Positions 8,703-17,776 of a DNA stretch of 64,000 nucleotides are shown here, piece after piece. The translations under genes and the position numbers were made by a program. Under the pieces are notes generated by a model. That model was not told where the DNA came from, did no database searches, and saw nothing but the letters and a program-made list of their open reading frames with translations. This DNA is from Paludisphaera soli (GTDB taxonomy: Bacteria > Planctomycetota > Planctomycetia > Isosphaerales > Isosphaeraceae), in the NCBI RefSeq assembly GCF_011064595.1, contig NZ_JAALJI010000020.1, positions 1 to 64,000 on the forward strand. Direction: 5' to 3'. Each line of letters begins with the position of its first letter. Positions within the stretch are counted from its first letter, which is position 1.

Positions 8703-9315
8703 GCCTGGCCCCGTCTCGATGCCGGGGACGGACGCGGCCCCGGCGGAGGGCGGCGACGAAGTCGGCCATGGACTCGATGGCGTCGTCGAACTCGCTGAAG
8801 TAGCAGCCGAGGGCGGCGACGTCGTGGGCGTCGCTCGACCCGGTGCGGGGCATCGGCGAGGTTTCCAGGAGCGCGAGCGCTTGGGCCCGAGTCTCGGCCG
8901 TGACGTTGTTGCTGACGAACTCGACCCCGTGGAAGGCCGGTCCGTGCTCGGCGACGATCCGGTCGAACGGCTGGAACCAGCGGAACGGGTGCGCGGCGAC
9001 GATCGCCGCCCCGCGACGATCCACGACCTTGAGCAGCTCTCCGACCTTGACGCCCGGCCCGACGTCCTCCAGGTCCGGCAGGCCGTAGACGAGGAAATGC
9101 CCCTCGCGGGCCGAGACCTCGACGCCGGAGAAGACCTTGAGCCCCCCCGCTCGGGCGGCCAGCTCGGTCAGCTCGTCGGCCTCCCACTGGTGGTCGTGCT
9201 CGGTGATGACCACGCCGTCGAGCCCGATCTCGCGGGCTCGCTCGATCATGGCGAGGGGGTCCATCACGCTGTCGGGGGAGTGGCGGGACGTATGGAGGTG
9301 ATGATCGAACTTCAT
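8683..9315 (-). CDS. PHP-domain phosphoesterase
   Basis: This 210-residue protein has PHP-domain metal sites: HHLHTSRHSPDS at the N-terminus, TEHDHQWE, a glutamate in SGVEVSA, AAHPFRW, and SSDAHD near the C-terminus. Such stand-alone PHP proteins hydrolyse phosphate esters, for example histidinol phosphate or nucleoside bisphosphates, using two or three metal ions. Which substrate this one uses cannot be read from the sequence. The ATG overlaps the stop of the upstream LpxH-like gene by four bases. Its 3' end overlaps the convergent rhomboid gene by 20 bases. Confidence 0.85.
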   Translation of the reverse strand: MKFDHHLHTSRHSPDSVMDPLAMIERAREIGLDGVVITEHDHQWEADELTELAARAGGLKVFSGVEVSAREGHFLVYGLPDLEDVGPGVKVGELLKVVDRRGAAIVAAHPFRWFQPFDRIVAEHGPAFHGVEFVSNNVTAETRAQALALLETSPMPRTGSSDAHDVAALGCYFSEFDDAIESMADFVAALRRGRVRPRHRDGARLTSGPV

Positions 9316-10076
9316 GATAGGGGTGCGTGGCTCGCCTCGTTGCGGTTCGGGCCATGGCCCGGTGGGGCCTGGGGGACGATCGGGTGATCGCCCTCGATGT
9401 GGAAGCTCGCGCCGGCGGCGTCGACCTTGAGGTAGCTCAGCCGGTGCTGCCAGCCGCCGAGGACGATCAGGCGGGGACGTCCGGGTAGGTCGACGGCGCG
9501 GTGGACGTGGCCGAAGACGGCGACGTCGATCCCGTCGTCGAGCCCGTCCGCGTAGTCGCGATACATCTTCAGGTGGCGACGCTCGTCCTCATCCAGCCCG
9601 CGCTGGTTCTTGGCTTCGAGCACGGCGTCGAGCGCCTTCGCCGCCGGCCCGGGGATCAGTCCGAAGGCCCGGAAGAACCCACGAGACTCCAGGCTGGCCT
9701 TCCACTTCCGGCGGGCGCCCAGCAGGTGGCCGTGGACGACGTGGATCCGCAAGCCGTGTGTCGTAATCTCGACCGGCTCGGCGAGCATCGTGGCTCCGAG
9801 CGCCTTCTTGTAGAACTTCGCGAGCCAGAGATCGTGGTTGCCGGGGAGGATGCTGAGAGCCCCGCCACTCGCACGGAAGGCCGCCAGCGCGGACAGGGCC
9901 GGATCGCGGGCGAGTTCTTCGTGCGACGTCCGCGAGCCCATCCAGAAGTCGCAGAGGTCGCCGGCGATCAGGAGCCGGTCGGACGGCTCGAGGCGTTCGA
10001 GGAGTCGGACGAGGCGACGGGACCGCTCGGGCCGATCCTCGCGCAGGTGCACGTCGCTGAGGAGGTACTCGCTCAC
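9312..10076 (-). CDS. UDP-2,3-diacylglucosamine diphosphatase-like metallophosphoesterase (LpxH-like)
   Basis: This 254-residue protein has a calcineurin-like two-metal site in the right order: LSDVHLRED, AGDLCDFWMG, LPGNHDLW, VVHGH and FGHVHRA. DLCDFWMG and the spacing resemble LpxH, which cleaves UDP-2,3-diacylglucosamine in lipid A synthesis. The C-terminal 25 residues (after GDHPIVPQ) look like an unconserved tail. No other lpx gene is adjacent, but LptF/LptG-like permeases and an LpxL-like acyltransferase occur further along this window. It is coupled by overlap to the PHP gene downstream and lies 30 bases after the WalJ-like gene. A general phosphodiesterase role remains possible. Confidence 0.8.
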   Translation of the reverse strand: MSEYLLSDVHLREDRPERSRRLVRLLERLEPSDRLLIAGDLCDFWMGSRTSHEELARDPALSALAAFRASGGALSILPGNHDLWLAKFYKKALGATMLAEPVEITTHGLRIHVVHGHLLGARRKWKASLESRGFFRAFGLIPGPAAKALDAVLEAKNQRGLDEDERRHLKMYRDYADGLDDGIDVAVFGHVHRAVDLPGRPRLIVLGGWQHRLSYLKVDAAGASFHIEGDHPIVPQAPPGHGPNRNEASHAPLS

Positions 10077-10106
10077 GGACGCTCTCCGGCCGTCGGGCGA
10101 CGACGG

Positions 10107-11060
10107 TCAAGGAATCTCCAGATTCAGCCCCGGGAGGAAGCCGCAGGCTTCCGAAGGCCGCCATCGCGACCGGGCGGGGCGGGCGGTTCGGGCGGACGAG
10201 CCGTGGGACCGCCAATCGAACGTCGATCGCGAAGGCCCGAAGGTCAGATCGGGATGGGCGGGGGACTGGCGCGCCGCGTGGACGAGCACCTGACGGCCGC
10301 TCTCCCGGATCGCGTCGCCCGCCTCGCGCAAGGCCAGCTCAGGCCGGTTGCACTGGTCGCTCAGGTGGAGCAGGACCAGATGGCTGACCCGATCGCGTCG
10401 CGAGCGTTCGAGGATCGCCGAGACAAGCTCGGCCCCCTGGCGGTTCGAGAGGTGCCCCCGGTCGCCGAGGTTCCGAGCGATCAGGGCCGGGTGGCGACCG
10501 GAGGTACGCTGGAGCATCACGTCGTGGTTGAACTCGATCCCCAGCACGTCGACGTCGACGAGGGCCTCGGCCGTGGCGTCGCACCAGGTTCCGGTGTCGG
10601 TCAGGTAGCCGACCGAGACCCCGCGGTGCTTCCGCCCCGCGCCGGCCTCGATGCGGAAGCCGAACGTCGGCCCGCCGTCGTGCCAGGCGGTGATTGGCTC
10701 GACCCGGAATCCGCTCGGGGCGAGGAACGGCCGTTCGTCGTAGATCCGGACCAGGCCCAGGGCGTCGAGTTGCTGGAATCCCGCGTCACGTTGCAAGTTG
10801 CGATGATGACCCTCGTGGCAGTAGAGGGGGATTCCCCGCTTCGCCATGCCTCGAAGAATGCTCGTGTCCACGTGGTCGCCGTGGGTGTGCGTCAGCACCA
10901 CGGCCGCGAGGTTCGACCAGTCCGCCCCCACGCTCATCAGTCGCTCGGTCAGCGACCGCACGCCGAGGCCGGCGTCGATCAAGATCCCCGCGCCCTGCTG
11001 GCGGAACAGCGCGGAGTTGCCCTTCGAGCCGCTGCCGAGGACGGCGAACTGGAAGGTCAT
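10107..11060 (-). CDS. MBL-fold metallo-hydrolase, WalJ/YycJ-like
   Basis: This 317-residue protein begins with FAVLGSGSKGNSALF and has the metallo-beta-lactamase metal motif THTHGDHVD. A WalJ-type HDGGPTFGFRIE region and a LTDTG motif follow. YycJ/WalJ proteins are predicted nucleases linked to DNA repair or the WalRK regulon in Firmicutes. The start at 11060 is chosen because GAGGTGG stands 7 bases before this ATG and because family members begin with this motif. An in-frame ATG at 11111 would add 17 residues. The C-terminal 50 residues (after HAARQSPAHPD) are rich in Arg and Ser and are probably a variable tail. Confidence 0.85.
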   Translation of the reverse strand: MTFQFAVLGSGSKGNSALFRQQGAGILIDAGLGVRSLTERLMSVGADWSNLAAVVLTHTHGDHVDTSILRGMAKRGIPLYCHEGHHRNLQRDAGFQQLDALGLVRIYDERPFLAPSGFRVEPITAWHDGGPTFGFRIEAGAGRKHRGVSVGYLTDTGTWCDATAEALVDVDVLGIEFNHDVMLQRTSGRHPALIARNLGDRGHLSNRQGAELVSAILERSRRDRVSHLVLLHLSDQCNRPELALREAGDAIRESGRQVLVHAARQSPAHPDLTFGPSRSTFDWRSHGSSARTARPARSRWRPSEACGFLPGLNLEIP

Positions 11061-11187
11061 GGGCGTTCCACCTCGCTGCAGATCCGGGAGGACCGGGCGA
11101 TCCGTCGTCAAGGGAACAAGTGTAGTTCGGCGGCTGACGCCCGGACAAGTCCTCTATCCATGAGTTCGCCGCGATCCTCGCCGCCTG

Positions 11188-11193
11188 TACAAT
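11188..11193 (+). promoter_or_regulatory. Candidate promoter -10 (TACAAT) for the DUF5131 gene
   Basis: TACAAT stands 44 bases before the TTG start at 11237, with TTCGCC 17 bases further upstream (11165-11170) as a weak -35. Confidence 0.4.
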
Positions 11194-11236
11194 GCTCGAA
11201 AGCCCTGAAATCGACAAGGGCGAGAGGGAGCCGGAG

Positions 11237-12040
11237 TTGAGCGACAACACCAAGATCGAATGGACCGACGCAACCTGGAACCCCGTCCGAGGCTGCACCA
11301 AGATCACGCCCGGATGCGCCCACTGCTACGCCGAGACGTTCGCCGAACGCTTCCGGGGAGTTCCCGGCCACCCCTACGAGCAGGGCTTCGACCTGCGTAT
11401 GGTTCCCCACAAGCTCCTGGACCCCCTGCGGTGGACGAGGCCCAGGATGGTCTTCGTGAACTCCATGAGCGACCTGTTCCACATGGGCGTGCCCGACGAC
11501 TACGTGGGTTAGGTCGCCGAGGTCATGCGGGTCGCCGACTGGCACACGTATCAGGTCCTGACCAAGCGTTCCGAGCGGCTGGCCGCGATGCTGGCGGGCG
11601 GCCTGCGCGACCTGGCGGATCGGTCGCACGTCTGGTGGGGCGTGAGCGTCGAGGACCGCCGCCACGGCCTGCCCCGCATCGAGCACCTCCGCCAAGCCCC
11701 GGCCGCCGTCCGGTTTCTCTCGGTCGAGCCACTGCTGGAGGATCTCGGCGCGGTCGACCTCTCTGGAGTCCACTGGATGATCGTCGGCGGCGAGAGCGGC
11801 CACGGCGCGCGGCCGCTGGCGAAGGAATGGGTCGCCAGCCTCCGCGATCGGTCCGTCGCCGCCGGCGTCCGGTTCTTCTTCAAGCAGTGGGGAGGCGTCC
11901 GCAAGGGCAAGGCCGGCCGGGAACTGGACGGCCGGACCTACGACGAGGTGCCTCCGCCCAGCGTCAACCCCATGCCCGACGCTCGGCGGCGCGCGGATCT
12001 GGCTCGGGAACTGGAAGTCCGCTTCGCCCGGGGCGCCTGA
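11237..12040 (+). pseudogene. DUF5131 (phage Gp37/Gp68-like) gene with one in-frame amber codon
   Basis: The reading frame encodes a DUF5131 protein of about 266 residues. The opening SDNTKIEWTDATWNPVRGC is typical, followed by the cysteine cluster C-x5-C-x2-C-Y (GCTKITPGCAHCY) and MVFVNSMSDLFH. Further on come TYQVLTKRSERL, WWGVSVED, RFLSVEPLLEDLG and FFFKQWGG. The cysteines resemble a radical-SAM-like metal site. At 11510-11512 (codon 92) a TAG interrupts the frame after VPDDYVG, and the same frame continues unbroken. A single C-to-T change from CAG would explain it. The TTG at 11237 follows GAGGGAG. The product is either broken, made by readthrough, or intact with a sequencing error. The rest of the frame shows no other decay. 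Confidence 0.8.
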
Positions 12041-12182
12041 TCAAGACCCGGGAAGCTCTCGTCGCGGGACCTCCTCGACGAGCGAGACCGGGGCGCGATA
12101 CCTTGCGTGACCTGCGGTGTTTCCTGCTGGTCGGCCGCCGGGGCGGTCGCGTGATGTTCGATCGAGATCGAGGGAGCGTTTG

Positions 12183-13631
12183 ATGCGATCCGCCTTTCCG
12201 TCGCTCGTGGGAAACCCGAGCCGAGCCTCGAAGATCCTCGGGGCCCTGCTCGCGTCGTTCGTCGCAGGGACTTTGGTCCGGGCCGAGGAGTCGCCGAGGG
12301 GGCCGAACATCGTCGTCATCCTGGCCGACGACCTGGGCTGGGGCGATGTGGGCTGGCACGGCTCGGAGATCAAGACCCCGAACCTCGACAAGCTGGCGGC
12401 GGCGGGGGCCCGGCTGGAGAACTTCTACGTCCAGCCGGTCTGCTCGCCGACCCGGGCGGCCCTCCTGACCGGGCGCTATCCCATGCGGCACGGCCTTCAG
12501 GTGGGCGTCGTGCGGCCCTGGGCGCAGTACGGACTGCCGCTCGACGAGCGCACCCTGCCGCAGGCATTGAGGGAGGCCGGGTATGAGACGGCCATCGCCG
12601 GCAAGTGGCACCTCGGCCACTTCCGCCCCGAGTACCTGCCGACCCGCCGGGGCTTCGACCACCAGTACGGCCACTACAACGGGGCCCTCGACTACGACAC
12701 CCACGAGCGCGACGGCGGCCACGACTGGCACCGCGACGACCGGGAGAACCGCGACGCCGGCTACAGTACGCACCTGATCGGCCGCGAGGCCGTCCGCGTG
12801 ATCGAGGAGCACGACGCCGCGAAGCCGCTGTTCCTGTATGTCCCGTTCAACGCCGTCCACGCCCCGCATCAGGTCCCGGCCCGCTACAAGGAGCCGTACG
12901 CCGGCCTCAAGGAGCCGCGACGAACCTACGCCGGGATGCTCGCGGCGATGGACGAAGAGGTCGGTCGGATCGCCGGGGCGGTCGAGAAGAAGGGGATCGG
13001 CGGGAACACCCTGATCGTCTTCTCCAGCGACAACGGCGGCCCGGCCCCAGGCCGCGTCACCAGCAACGGCCCCCTGCGCGGCTCCAAGGGGACGCTCTTC
13101 GAGGGCGGCGTCCGCGTGGCCGCCTTCGCCACCTGGCCGGGGCGGATCCGGGCGGGCTCGGTCGTGGACGCCCCTCTCCACATCGTCGACCTCTATCCGA
13201 CGTTCCTCAAGCTCGCCGGCGCGACGGCCGAGCAGCCGACGCCTCTCGACGGCCGCGACGCCTGGCCGACGATCGCCGAGGGGAAGGCGTCGCCGCACGA
13301 CGCGATCCTCCTGAACACGACCCCCCGCAATGGCGCCCTCCGCGCCGGCGACTGGAAGCTGATCGTGGGCCCGCCCGGCGGCGGCGGGGGCGACGGCGAT
13401 GAGGGCGACGCCGAGATCCGGCCGGCCGCCGGCGCCGCGGCCGACCGCGTGATGCTGTTCAACCTGGCCGACGACCCGAATGAGAAGGTCGATCTGGCCG
13501 CCAAGCGTCCCGAGAAGGTGGCCGAGCTGCGAGCTGCCTATGAGGCCCTCGCGGTGCAGGCCGTCCCGCCCAGAGCCGCGCCGAAGCCGCCGGGGTTCCG
13601 CTCACCCCGGGTCTGGGGGCAGGCGGACTGA
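12183..13631 (+). CDS. Secreted sulfatase (arylsulfatase family, S1-type)
   Basis: This 482-residue enzyme should hydrolyse sulfate esters outside the cytoplasm. Residues 1-34 form a signal peptide (basic start, hydrophobic ALLASFVAGTLV, cleavage near RAEE). The metal-binding NIVVILADDLGWGDVGWHG follows. The CSPTRAALLTGRY signature has Cys87, the residue converted to formylglycine by a sulfatase-maturing enzyme. GKWHLG and the later SSDNGG metal motif are intact. A glycine- and aspartate-rich loop near residues 398-412 is unusual. Length fits planctomycete sulfatases of the arylsulfatase A type. The substrate, probably a sulfated glycan, is not evident. No maturase gene is in the window. The ATG at 12183 is chosen because it gives the signal peptide. 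Confidence 0.93.
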   Translation: MRSAFPSLVGNPSRASKILGALLASFVAGTLVRAEESPRGPNIVVILADDLGWGDVGWHGSEIKTPNLDKLAAAGARLENFYVQPVCSPTRAALLTGRYPMRHGLQVGVVRPWAQYGLPLDERTLPQALREAGYETAIAGKWHLGHFRPEYLPTRRGFDHQYGHYNGALDYDTHERDGGHDWHRDDRENRDAGYSTHLIGREAVRVIEEHDAAKPLFLYVPFNAVHAPHQVPARYKEPYAGLKEPRRTYAGMLAAMDEEVGRIAGAVEKKGIGGNTLIVFSSDNGGPAPGRVTSNGPLRGSKGTLFEGGVRVAAFATWPGRIRAGSVVDAPLHIVDLYPTFLKLAGATAEQPTPLDGRDAWPTIAEGKASPHDAILLNTTPRNGALRAGDWKLIVGPPGGGGGDGDEGDAEIRPAAGAAADRVMLFNLADDPNEKVDLAAKRPEKVAELRAAYEALAVQAVPPRAAPKPPGFRSPRVWGQAD

Positions 13632-13663
13632 CCGACGGATGGGCTCCCGGGGCCGACGGCCGC

Positions 13664-15412
13664 TCACGCCCGCGAGAGGACTTCTCGGCGGGCCTCGGCG
13701 AGCCATCCGGCGGTCTTCGGGAAGTTTGCATAGTCCCGAATCGAGGCCAGGAGCGGGTCGTCGGGACGGACCCCGGCGGACTGCAGGAGCGCGTAGTCCT
13801 GCAGGCTGTCGGCGAACACCTCCCAGCGGATCGAGTCGATCGGCCCATCGGCTCCAGGGTAGACCACGAAGGCGTCGCCGTAGGGCATCCCCGGCCAGGC
13901 CCCGACCGATGCGTCCTGGAACGGGTCGCCGATCTTGCTGGTGCAGAAGACGAACCAGTAGTTGTAGCCCCAGTGCAGGAAGCCCCGGGCCTGGAGCTTG
14001 TAGAAGAGCCAGCCCGCCATGCGGATCTTGGAGAGCGGGGTGTCGAGCAGGCGCTGGAGGAACCGGTCCCTGGGGCCGCAGCAGAAGTACGCCCAGGCCG
14101 GGCAACCGGCCGCGGTGAAGGCCGGCGCGGTGGCGATGCTGGGAATGGGCATGTCGGAGAGCCGTTCCGTGGCGAACCGGGGATCGCTCATGGCGTCCAT
14201 CACCCGCATCCACGGGGCCAGTTCGGTCAGCAGGGCGCGGGCATTTCGATAGTCCGCCATCTGCACGTCGCCGTCGGGCTCGTCGGCGCAGTGGAAGAGC
14301 GACCGATCGAGCACATCCTCCTCTTCGAGGAACTCCTTGAACGCCGGGAGGAACTGGCCGAGGAACGCGCGATAGACGTCCGAGGTCGCGGCGACCTCGG
14401 GCGCCCAGAGCATCGGGCCGAAGCCCTCGGAATCGCGCTCGAAGATCCGTTGCGGATGCCGTGCGCTCGTGGGGGCGGGCGTGAAGAAGTGCGGCCACTC
14501 GATGCGCCTCGCGCCGACCTCCTTCGCGATGCGAACCCAGCGGCGGACGTCGCTGAAGTCGAATTCATAGCGGTCCGGTTCGGTGCGACGGACCTTCAGG
14601 AGCTGCGCGGGCCGTTCCAGGATCTCGTGGCGGATGTTGAACAGCGGAGTGTAGGCGACGTCGACGCCGTGCTCGACGAGGTCCCTCAGGTAGGCCTCGG
14701 CCAGCTTCCAGAATTCCTCGCCGCATGGCGCGATCCGGTGCCATTCCCAGATCGAGTCGGCCGAGATCCAGTTGGTCACCGGGAAATCCCGACGAGGTTG
14801 GACGACCAGCGGACGGACGTCGATTCGGACGGGGAGTTCGACGGTCCAGGGCTCGGGGCGGACGAAATCGGTGTAGCCGTACTCGTTCTCCAGGGTCATC
14901 CGAACGCGGACCTCGTGGACGCCGGGCTCCGTCCCCTCCGGCGTCCGCAGCGAGATCCAGAAGACGCCGTTCGCCTCCGGGCCGACGTGCGCCGTCGGCT
15001 CCGGGAAAAGCGGATCGGGGCAGAGGCCGGGGATGAACCCGACGCCTTCCAATTCGTCACGGGGCACGTAGGTGTCGAGATGCTGCATCGGCACGAAGCC
15101 CACGCGACGCACGCGGGCCCGCCAGCCATCGGGGGCGGCGACCTCGCAGCGGACGAGCGCGGAGTTGGTCTTGGCGTTCCGGAAGCAAGCCTGGAACGAC
15201 AGGTTCTCGCCTCGAGCCGCGATCATGACGAGCGAACCGGCGTCGCCCGGCGGCGAGGTCGGATAGACGCGCCGCAGCGAGGTCTCCAGCCAGAACCGCA
15301 GGCCGTCGCGCTCGACGCGGGAGGCTGGGCCGGGCTCCCGGGGCGAGGCGACGTCGGGGGCGCCGAGAGCGCCGGCCAGCGCGATGCCACGGATCACGTC
15401 CCTGCGATTCAT
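13664..15412 (-). CDS. DUF4091 domain protein, predicted exported glycoside-hydrolase-like
   Basis: This 582-residue protein starts with RRDVIRGIALAGALGA, a possible twin-arginine or Sec signal. An N-terminal beta-rich region is followed by a TIM-barrel-like part with NWISADSIWEW, VDVAYTPLFNI and EWPHFFTPAPTS. FHCADEPDGDVQMADY holds a Glu that would suit catalysis, and the C-terminus has WGYNYWFVF and GDAFVVYPG. These match the DUF4091 family, which resembles glycoside hydrolases, but no substrate is established. It is convergent with the sulfatase gene (32 bases between stops), so the two may act on the same sulfated polysaccharide, but they are not co-transcribed. Confidence 0.8.
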   Translation of the reverse strand: MNRRDVIRGIALAGALGAPDVASPREPGPASRVERDGLRFWLETSLRRVYPTSPPGDAGSLVMIAARGENLSFQACFRNAKTNSALVRCEVAAPDGWRARVRRVGFVPMQHLDTYVPRDELEGVGFIPGLCPDPLFPEPTAHVGPEANGVFWISLRTPEGTEPGVHEVRVRMTLENEYGYTDFVRPEPWTVELPVRIDVRPLVVQPRRDFPVTNWISADSIWEWHRIAPCGEEFWKLAEAYLRDLVEHGVDVAYTPLFNIRHEILERPAQLLKVRRTEPDRYEFDFSDVRRWVRIAKEVGARRIEWPHFFTPAPTSARHPQRIFERDSEGFGPMLWAPEVAATSDVYRAFLGQFLPAFKEFLEEEDVLDRSLFHCADEPDGDVQMADYRNARALLTELAPWMRVMDAMSDPRFATERLSDMPIPSIATAPAFTAAGCPAWAYFCCGPRDRFLQRLLDTPLSKIRMAGWLFYKLQARGFLHWGYNYWFVFCTSKIGDPFQDASVGAWPGMPYGDAFVVYPGADGPIDSIRWEVFADSLQDYALLQSAGVRPDDPLLASIRDYANFPKTAGWLAEARREVLSRA

Positions 15413-15720
15413 GATGGTGCTTCCGTCTCCTGGATGGGCGGGACCGGCGGCAAGAGAGGCCCGGTCGCGCGGCCGATTCTAGCGGCGGGTCGACGCGATC
15501 ACAACGGTCGGCACCGGGCTTGCGCGAAGTCGCCGGCTCAGGCCCCTGTTCTCGGCGGGCCGGATCGGCCAGAATGCTGGAGATCGCGACTCCCCTCGCG
15601 ACCGAGCGACCGCGCCGGAGGCTCTCCAGAGGCGAGACGCGTCGCCCGGCCGGTCCCAACCCCGATTCATCGGGTCTTCCGCCCCGCGGGGCATCCATCC
15701 TCGTCGCAGGAGGGTCACGC
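15413..15720. other. Divergent intergenic region, 308 bases
   Basis: This spacer separates the divergent DUF4091 and upp genes and must hold both promoters. I see no open frame with coding character. An AGAAT-containing stretch (CCAGAATGCTGG at about 15569-15580) is the only -10-like sequence facing upp. A GGAGG at 15710-15714 is the upp ribosome site. Confidence 0.5.
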
Positions 15721-16374
15721 GTGCCTTCGGTCTATTCGTCGTCGCATCCGATCGTCCACCAGAAGCTCGCGGCCCTGCGAGACGCCCGCACCAGGCCGCC
15801 CGAGTTCCGCTCGCTCGTGCGGTCGCTCGCGTCGATGCTCGCCCAGGAGGCGACCGCCGACCTCCCCACGCGCGAGATCCGGGTGGACACCCCGCTCGGC
15901 CCGGCGCGGGCCTTCGTCCTCGCCGACGTGGTCGGCGTGGTGCCGGTTCTGCGTGCCGGGCTGGGCATGGCCGACGGGATGATCGACCTGCTCCCCGACG
16001 CCGAGGTCTGGCACATCGGCCTCTTCCGCGACGAGGTGACGCTGCGGCCCACCGAGTATTACAACAAGCTCCCGAAGCGGCCGAAGCTCACGGTCGGCTT
16101 CGTCGTCGACCCCATGCTCGCGACCGGCGGATCGGCGGTGCGCGCCTGCGAGATCCTCAAGGCCGCCGGCGTGCCCCGGATCAAGCTGATCTCGCTCATC
16201 GCCGCCCCCGAGGGGATCGCCCGGATGGTAGAGGCCATGCCCGACGTCCCCATCCACGTCGGCGCCATCGACGAGCGGCTCACGGACATCGGCTTCATCT
16301 ACCCCGGCCTCGGCGACGCCGGGGACCGCCAGTTCGCCACCCTGGCCGAGCACGACGACGCGCATCGCGCCTGA
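15721..16374 (+). CDS. upp: Uracil phosphoribosyltransferase
   Basis: This 217-residue enzyme converts uracil and PRPP to UMP. RAGLGMADGM and the PRPP loop VVDPMLATGGSA are diagnostic, as are SSHPIVHQKLAALRD near the N-terminus and the uracil-binding GDAGDRQF at the C-terminus. The GTG start at 15721 is preceded by GGAGG at 7 bases, and the length fits Upp (about 208-215). The longer open frame upstream is not conserved. It is the first gene of the nucleoside salvage operon. Uracil released by the next gene is its natural substrate. Confidence 0.95.
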   Translation: MPSVYSSSHPIVHQKLAALRDARTRPPEFRSLVRSLASMLAQEATADLPTREIRVDTPLGPARAFVLADVVGVVPVLRAGLGMADGMIDLLPDAEVWHIGLFRDEVTLRPTEYYNKLPKRPKLTVGFVVDPMLATGGSAVRACEILKAAGVPRIKLISLIAAPEGIARMVEAMPDVPIHVGAIDERLTDIGFIYPGLGDAGDRQFATLAEHDDAHRA

Positions 16375-16413
16375 CTCCTTCGAATGCATTCGACTCCATG
16401 GGGAGGGCCCGCC

Positions 16414-17733
16414 ATGCTCCGCGCGGTGGACGTCATCCGGAAGAAACGCGACGGCGAGGCGCTCTCGGCCGCCGAGATCGCGTGGATGGTCGGCGGCATC
16501 GCCCGCGGCGACGTGGCCGACTACCAGTGGTCCGCCCTGCTGATGGCGATCGTCCTGAAGGGGATGGACCGCTCCGAGACGGTCGCACTGACCGACGCGA
16601 TGATGCGGTCGGGCATCGTCGTCGACCTCTCGTCGATCCCCGGCGCGAAGGTGGACAAACACAGCACCGGCGGCGTGGGGGACAAGACCTCGCTGATCCT
16701 CGCGCCGATCGCCGCGGCGGCCGGGGTGCTCGTGCCCATGGTCTCGGGCCGCGGGCTCGGCCACACGGGGGGGACGCTCGACAAGCTGGAGTCGATCCCC
16801 GGCTTCCAGGTCGACGTGACGCTCGACCGCTACAAGGAGATCCTCCGCGAGACCGGCCTGGTCCTGATCGGCCAGACGGCCGAGATCGCCCCGGCGGACA
16901 AATTCCTGTACGCGCTTCGCGACGCCACCTCCACCGTCGAGGCCATCCCGCTTCTCGCCTCCTCCATCATGTCGAAGAAGCTGGCCGAGGGGATCGACGG
17001 CCTGGTCCTGGACGTGAAGACCGGCAACGGGGCGTTCCTGCCGGACCTGGAGCGATCCTGGAAGCTCGCCGAGACGATGTGCGACGTCGGTCGACGGATG
17101 GGCAAGAAGATGGTCGCCCTGATCACCCGGATGGACCAGCCGCTGGGCCTGGCCGTGGGGAACGCGGTGGAGGTCGCCGAGTGTCTCGCCTGCCTCAAGG
17201 GGGCGGGGCCCGACGACCTGACCTCGCTCTCGCTCGACCTGGCCGCCGAGATGATCCTCATGGCGTCCCGAGCCGCGAGCATCGAGGAGGCGCGCGGGAT
17301 CTGCGAGCGGACCATCGCGGATGGCTCGGCCCTGGAGCGCTTTCGGGTCCTGATCGCGGCCCAGGGGGGCGACGCCCGGGTAGTCGACGACCCGGGGCTC
17401 CTGCCCCAGCCGAGGCGGACGATCGAGCTGAAGGCCGACCGGGCCGGTTGGGTCGCCCGGCTCGACGCCCGGCCCATCGGCGTGGCGACCATGCTCCTGG
17501 GCGCGGGTCGGGAGCGTGTGGACTCGAAGATCGACCCGGCCGTCGGGGTCGTGTTCCGGCGGAAGGTCGGCGACCGCGTCGAGTCCGGCGAGACCCTCTG
17601 CACCCTGCTCGTCAACGACGAGGCGAGGCTCGATCAGGCCCTCTCGATGATCGAGGACGCCTACCACTGGTCGGATGAGCCGACCACGCCCCCCGACCTG
17701 ATCGTGGAACGACTGGTCGCCGAGATCGCGTGA
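16414..17733 (+). CDS. Pyrimidine-nucleoside (thymidine) phosphorylase
   Basis: This 439-residue enzyme cleaves pyrimidine nucleosides with phosphate to free base and (deoxy)ribose 1-phosphate. The family signature KHSTGGVGDKTSL is present, along with SGRGLGHTGGTLDKLE and the DVKTGNGAF stretch. The C-terminal PYNP domain (VGVVFRRKVGDRV) is complete. The ATG at 16414 follows GGGAGGG at about 6 bases; an ATG at 16384 in the same frame is less likely. The enzyme could be DeoA or Pdp type, and the residues that separate them cannot be judged by eye. It lies 39 bases after upp and 43 before the transporter. Confidence 0.92.
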   Translation: MLRAVDVIRKKRDGEALSAAEIAWMVGGIARGDVADYQWSALLMAIVLKGMDRSETVALTDAMMRSGIVVDLSSIPGAKVDKHSTGGVGDKTSLILAPIAAAAGVLVPMVSGRGLGHTGGTLDKLESIPGFQVDVTLDRYKEILRETGLVLIGQTAEIAPADKFLYALRDATSTVEAIPLLASSIMSKKLAEGIDGLVLDVKTGNGAFLPDLERSWKLAETMCDVGRRMGKKMVALITRMDQPLGLAVGNAVEVAECLACLKGAGPDDLTSLSLDLAAEMILMASRAASIEEARGICERTIADGSALERFRVLIAAQGGDARVVDDPGLLPQPRRTIELKADRAGWVARLDARPIGVATMLLGAGRERVDSKIDPAVGVVFRRKVGDRVESGETLCTLLVNDEARLDQALSMIEDAYHWSDEPTTPPDLIVERLVAEIA

Positions 17734-17776
17734 ACCCCCGGCCCTCCGAACCTCTTCTTGCACCACGAGTACGCCG

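Noticed and set aside
9501-11240. 579-residue plus-strand frame
   Set aside because: Antisense of the LpxH-like and WalJ-like genes, both of which have clear motifs; the plus protein has none.
13973-15982. 669-residue plus-strand frame across DUF4091 and the upp promoter
   Set aside because: Antisense of the DUF4091 gene and out of frame with upp.
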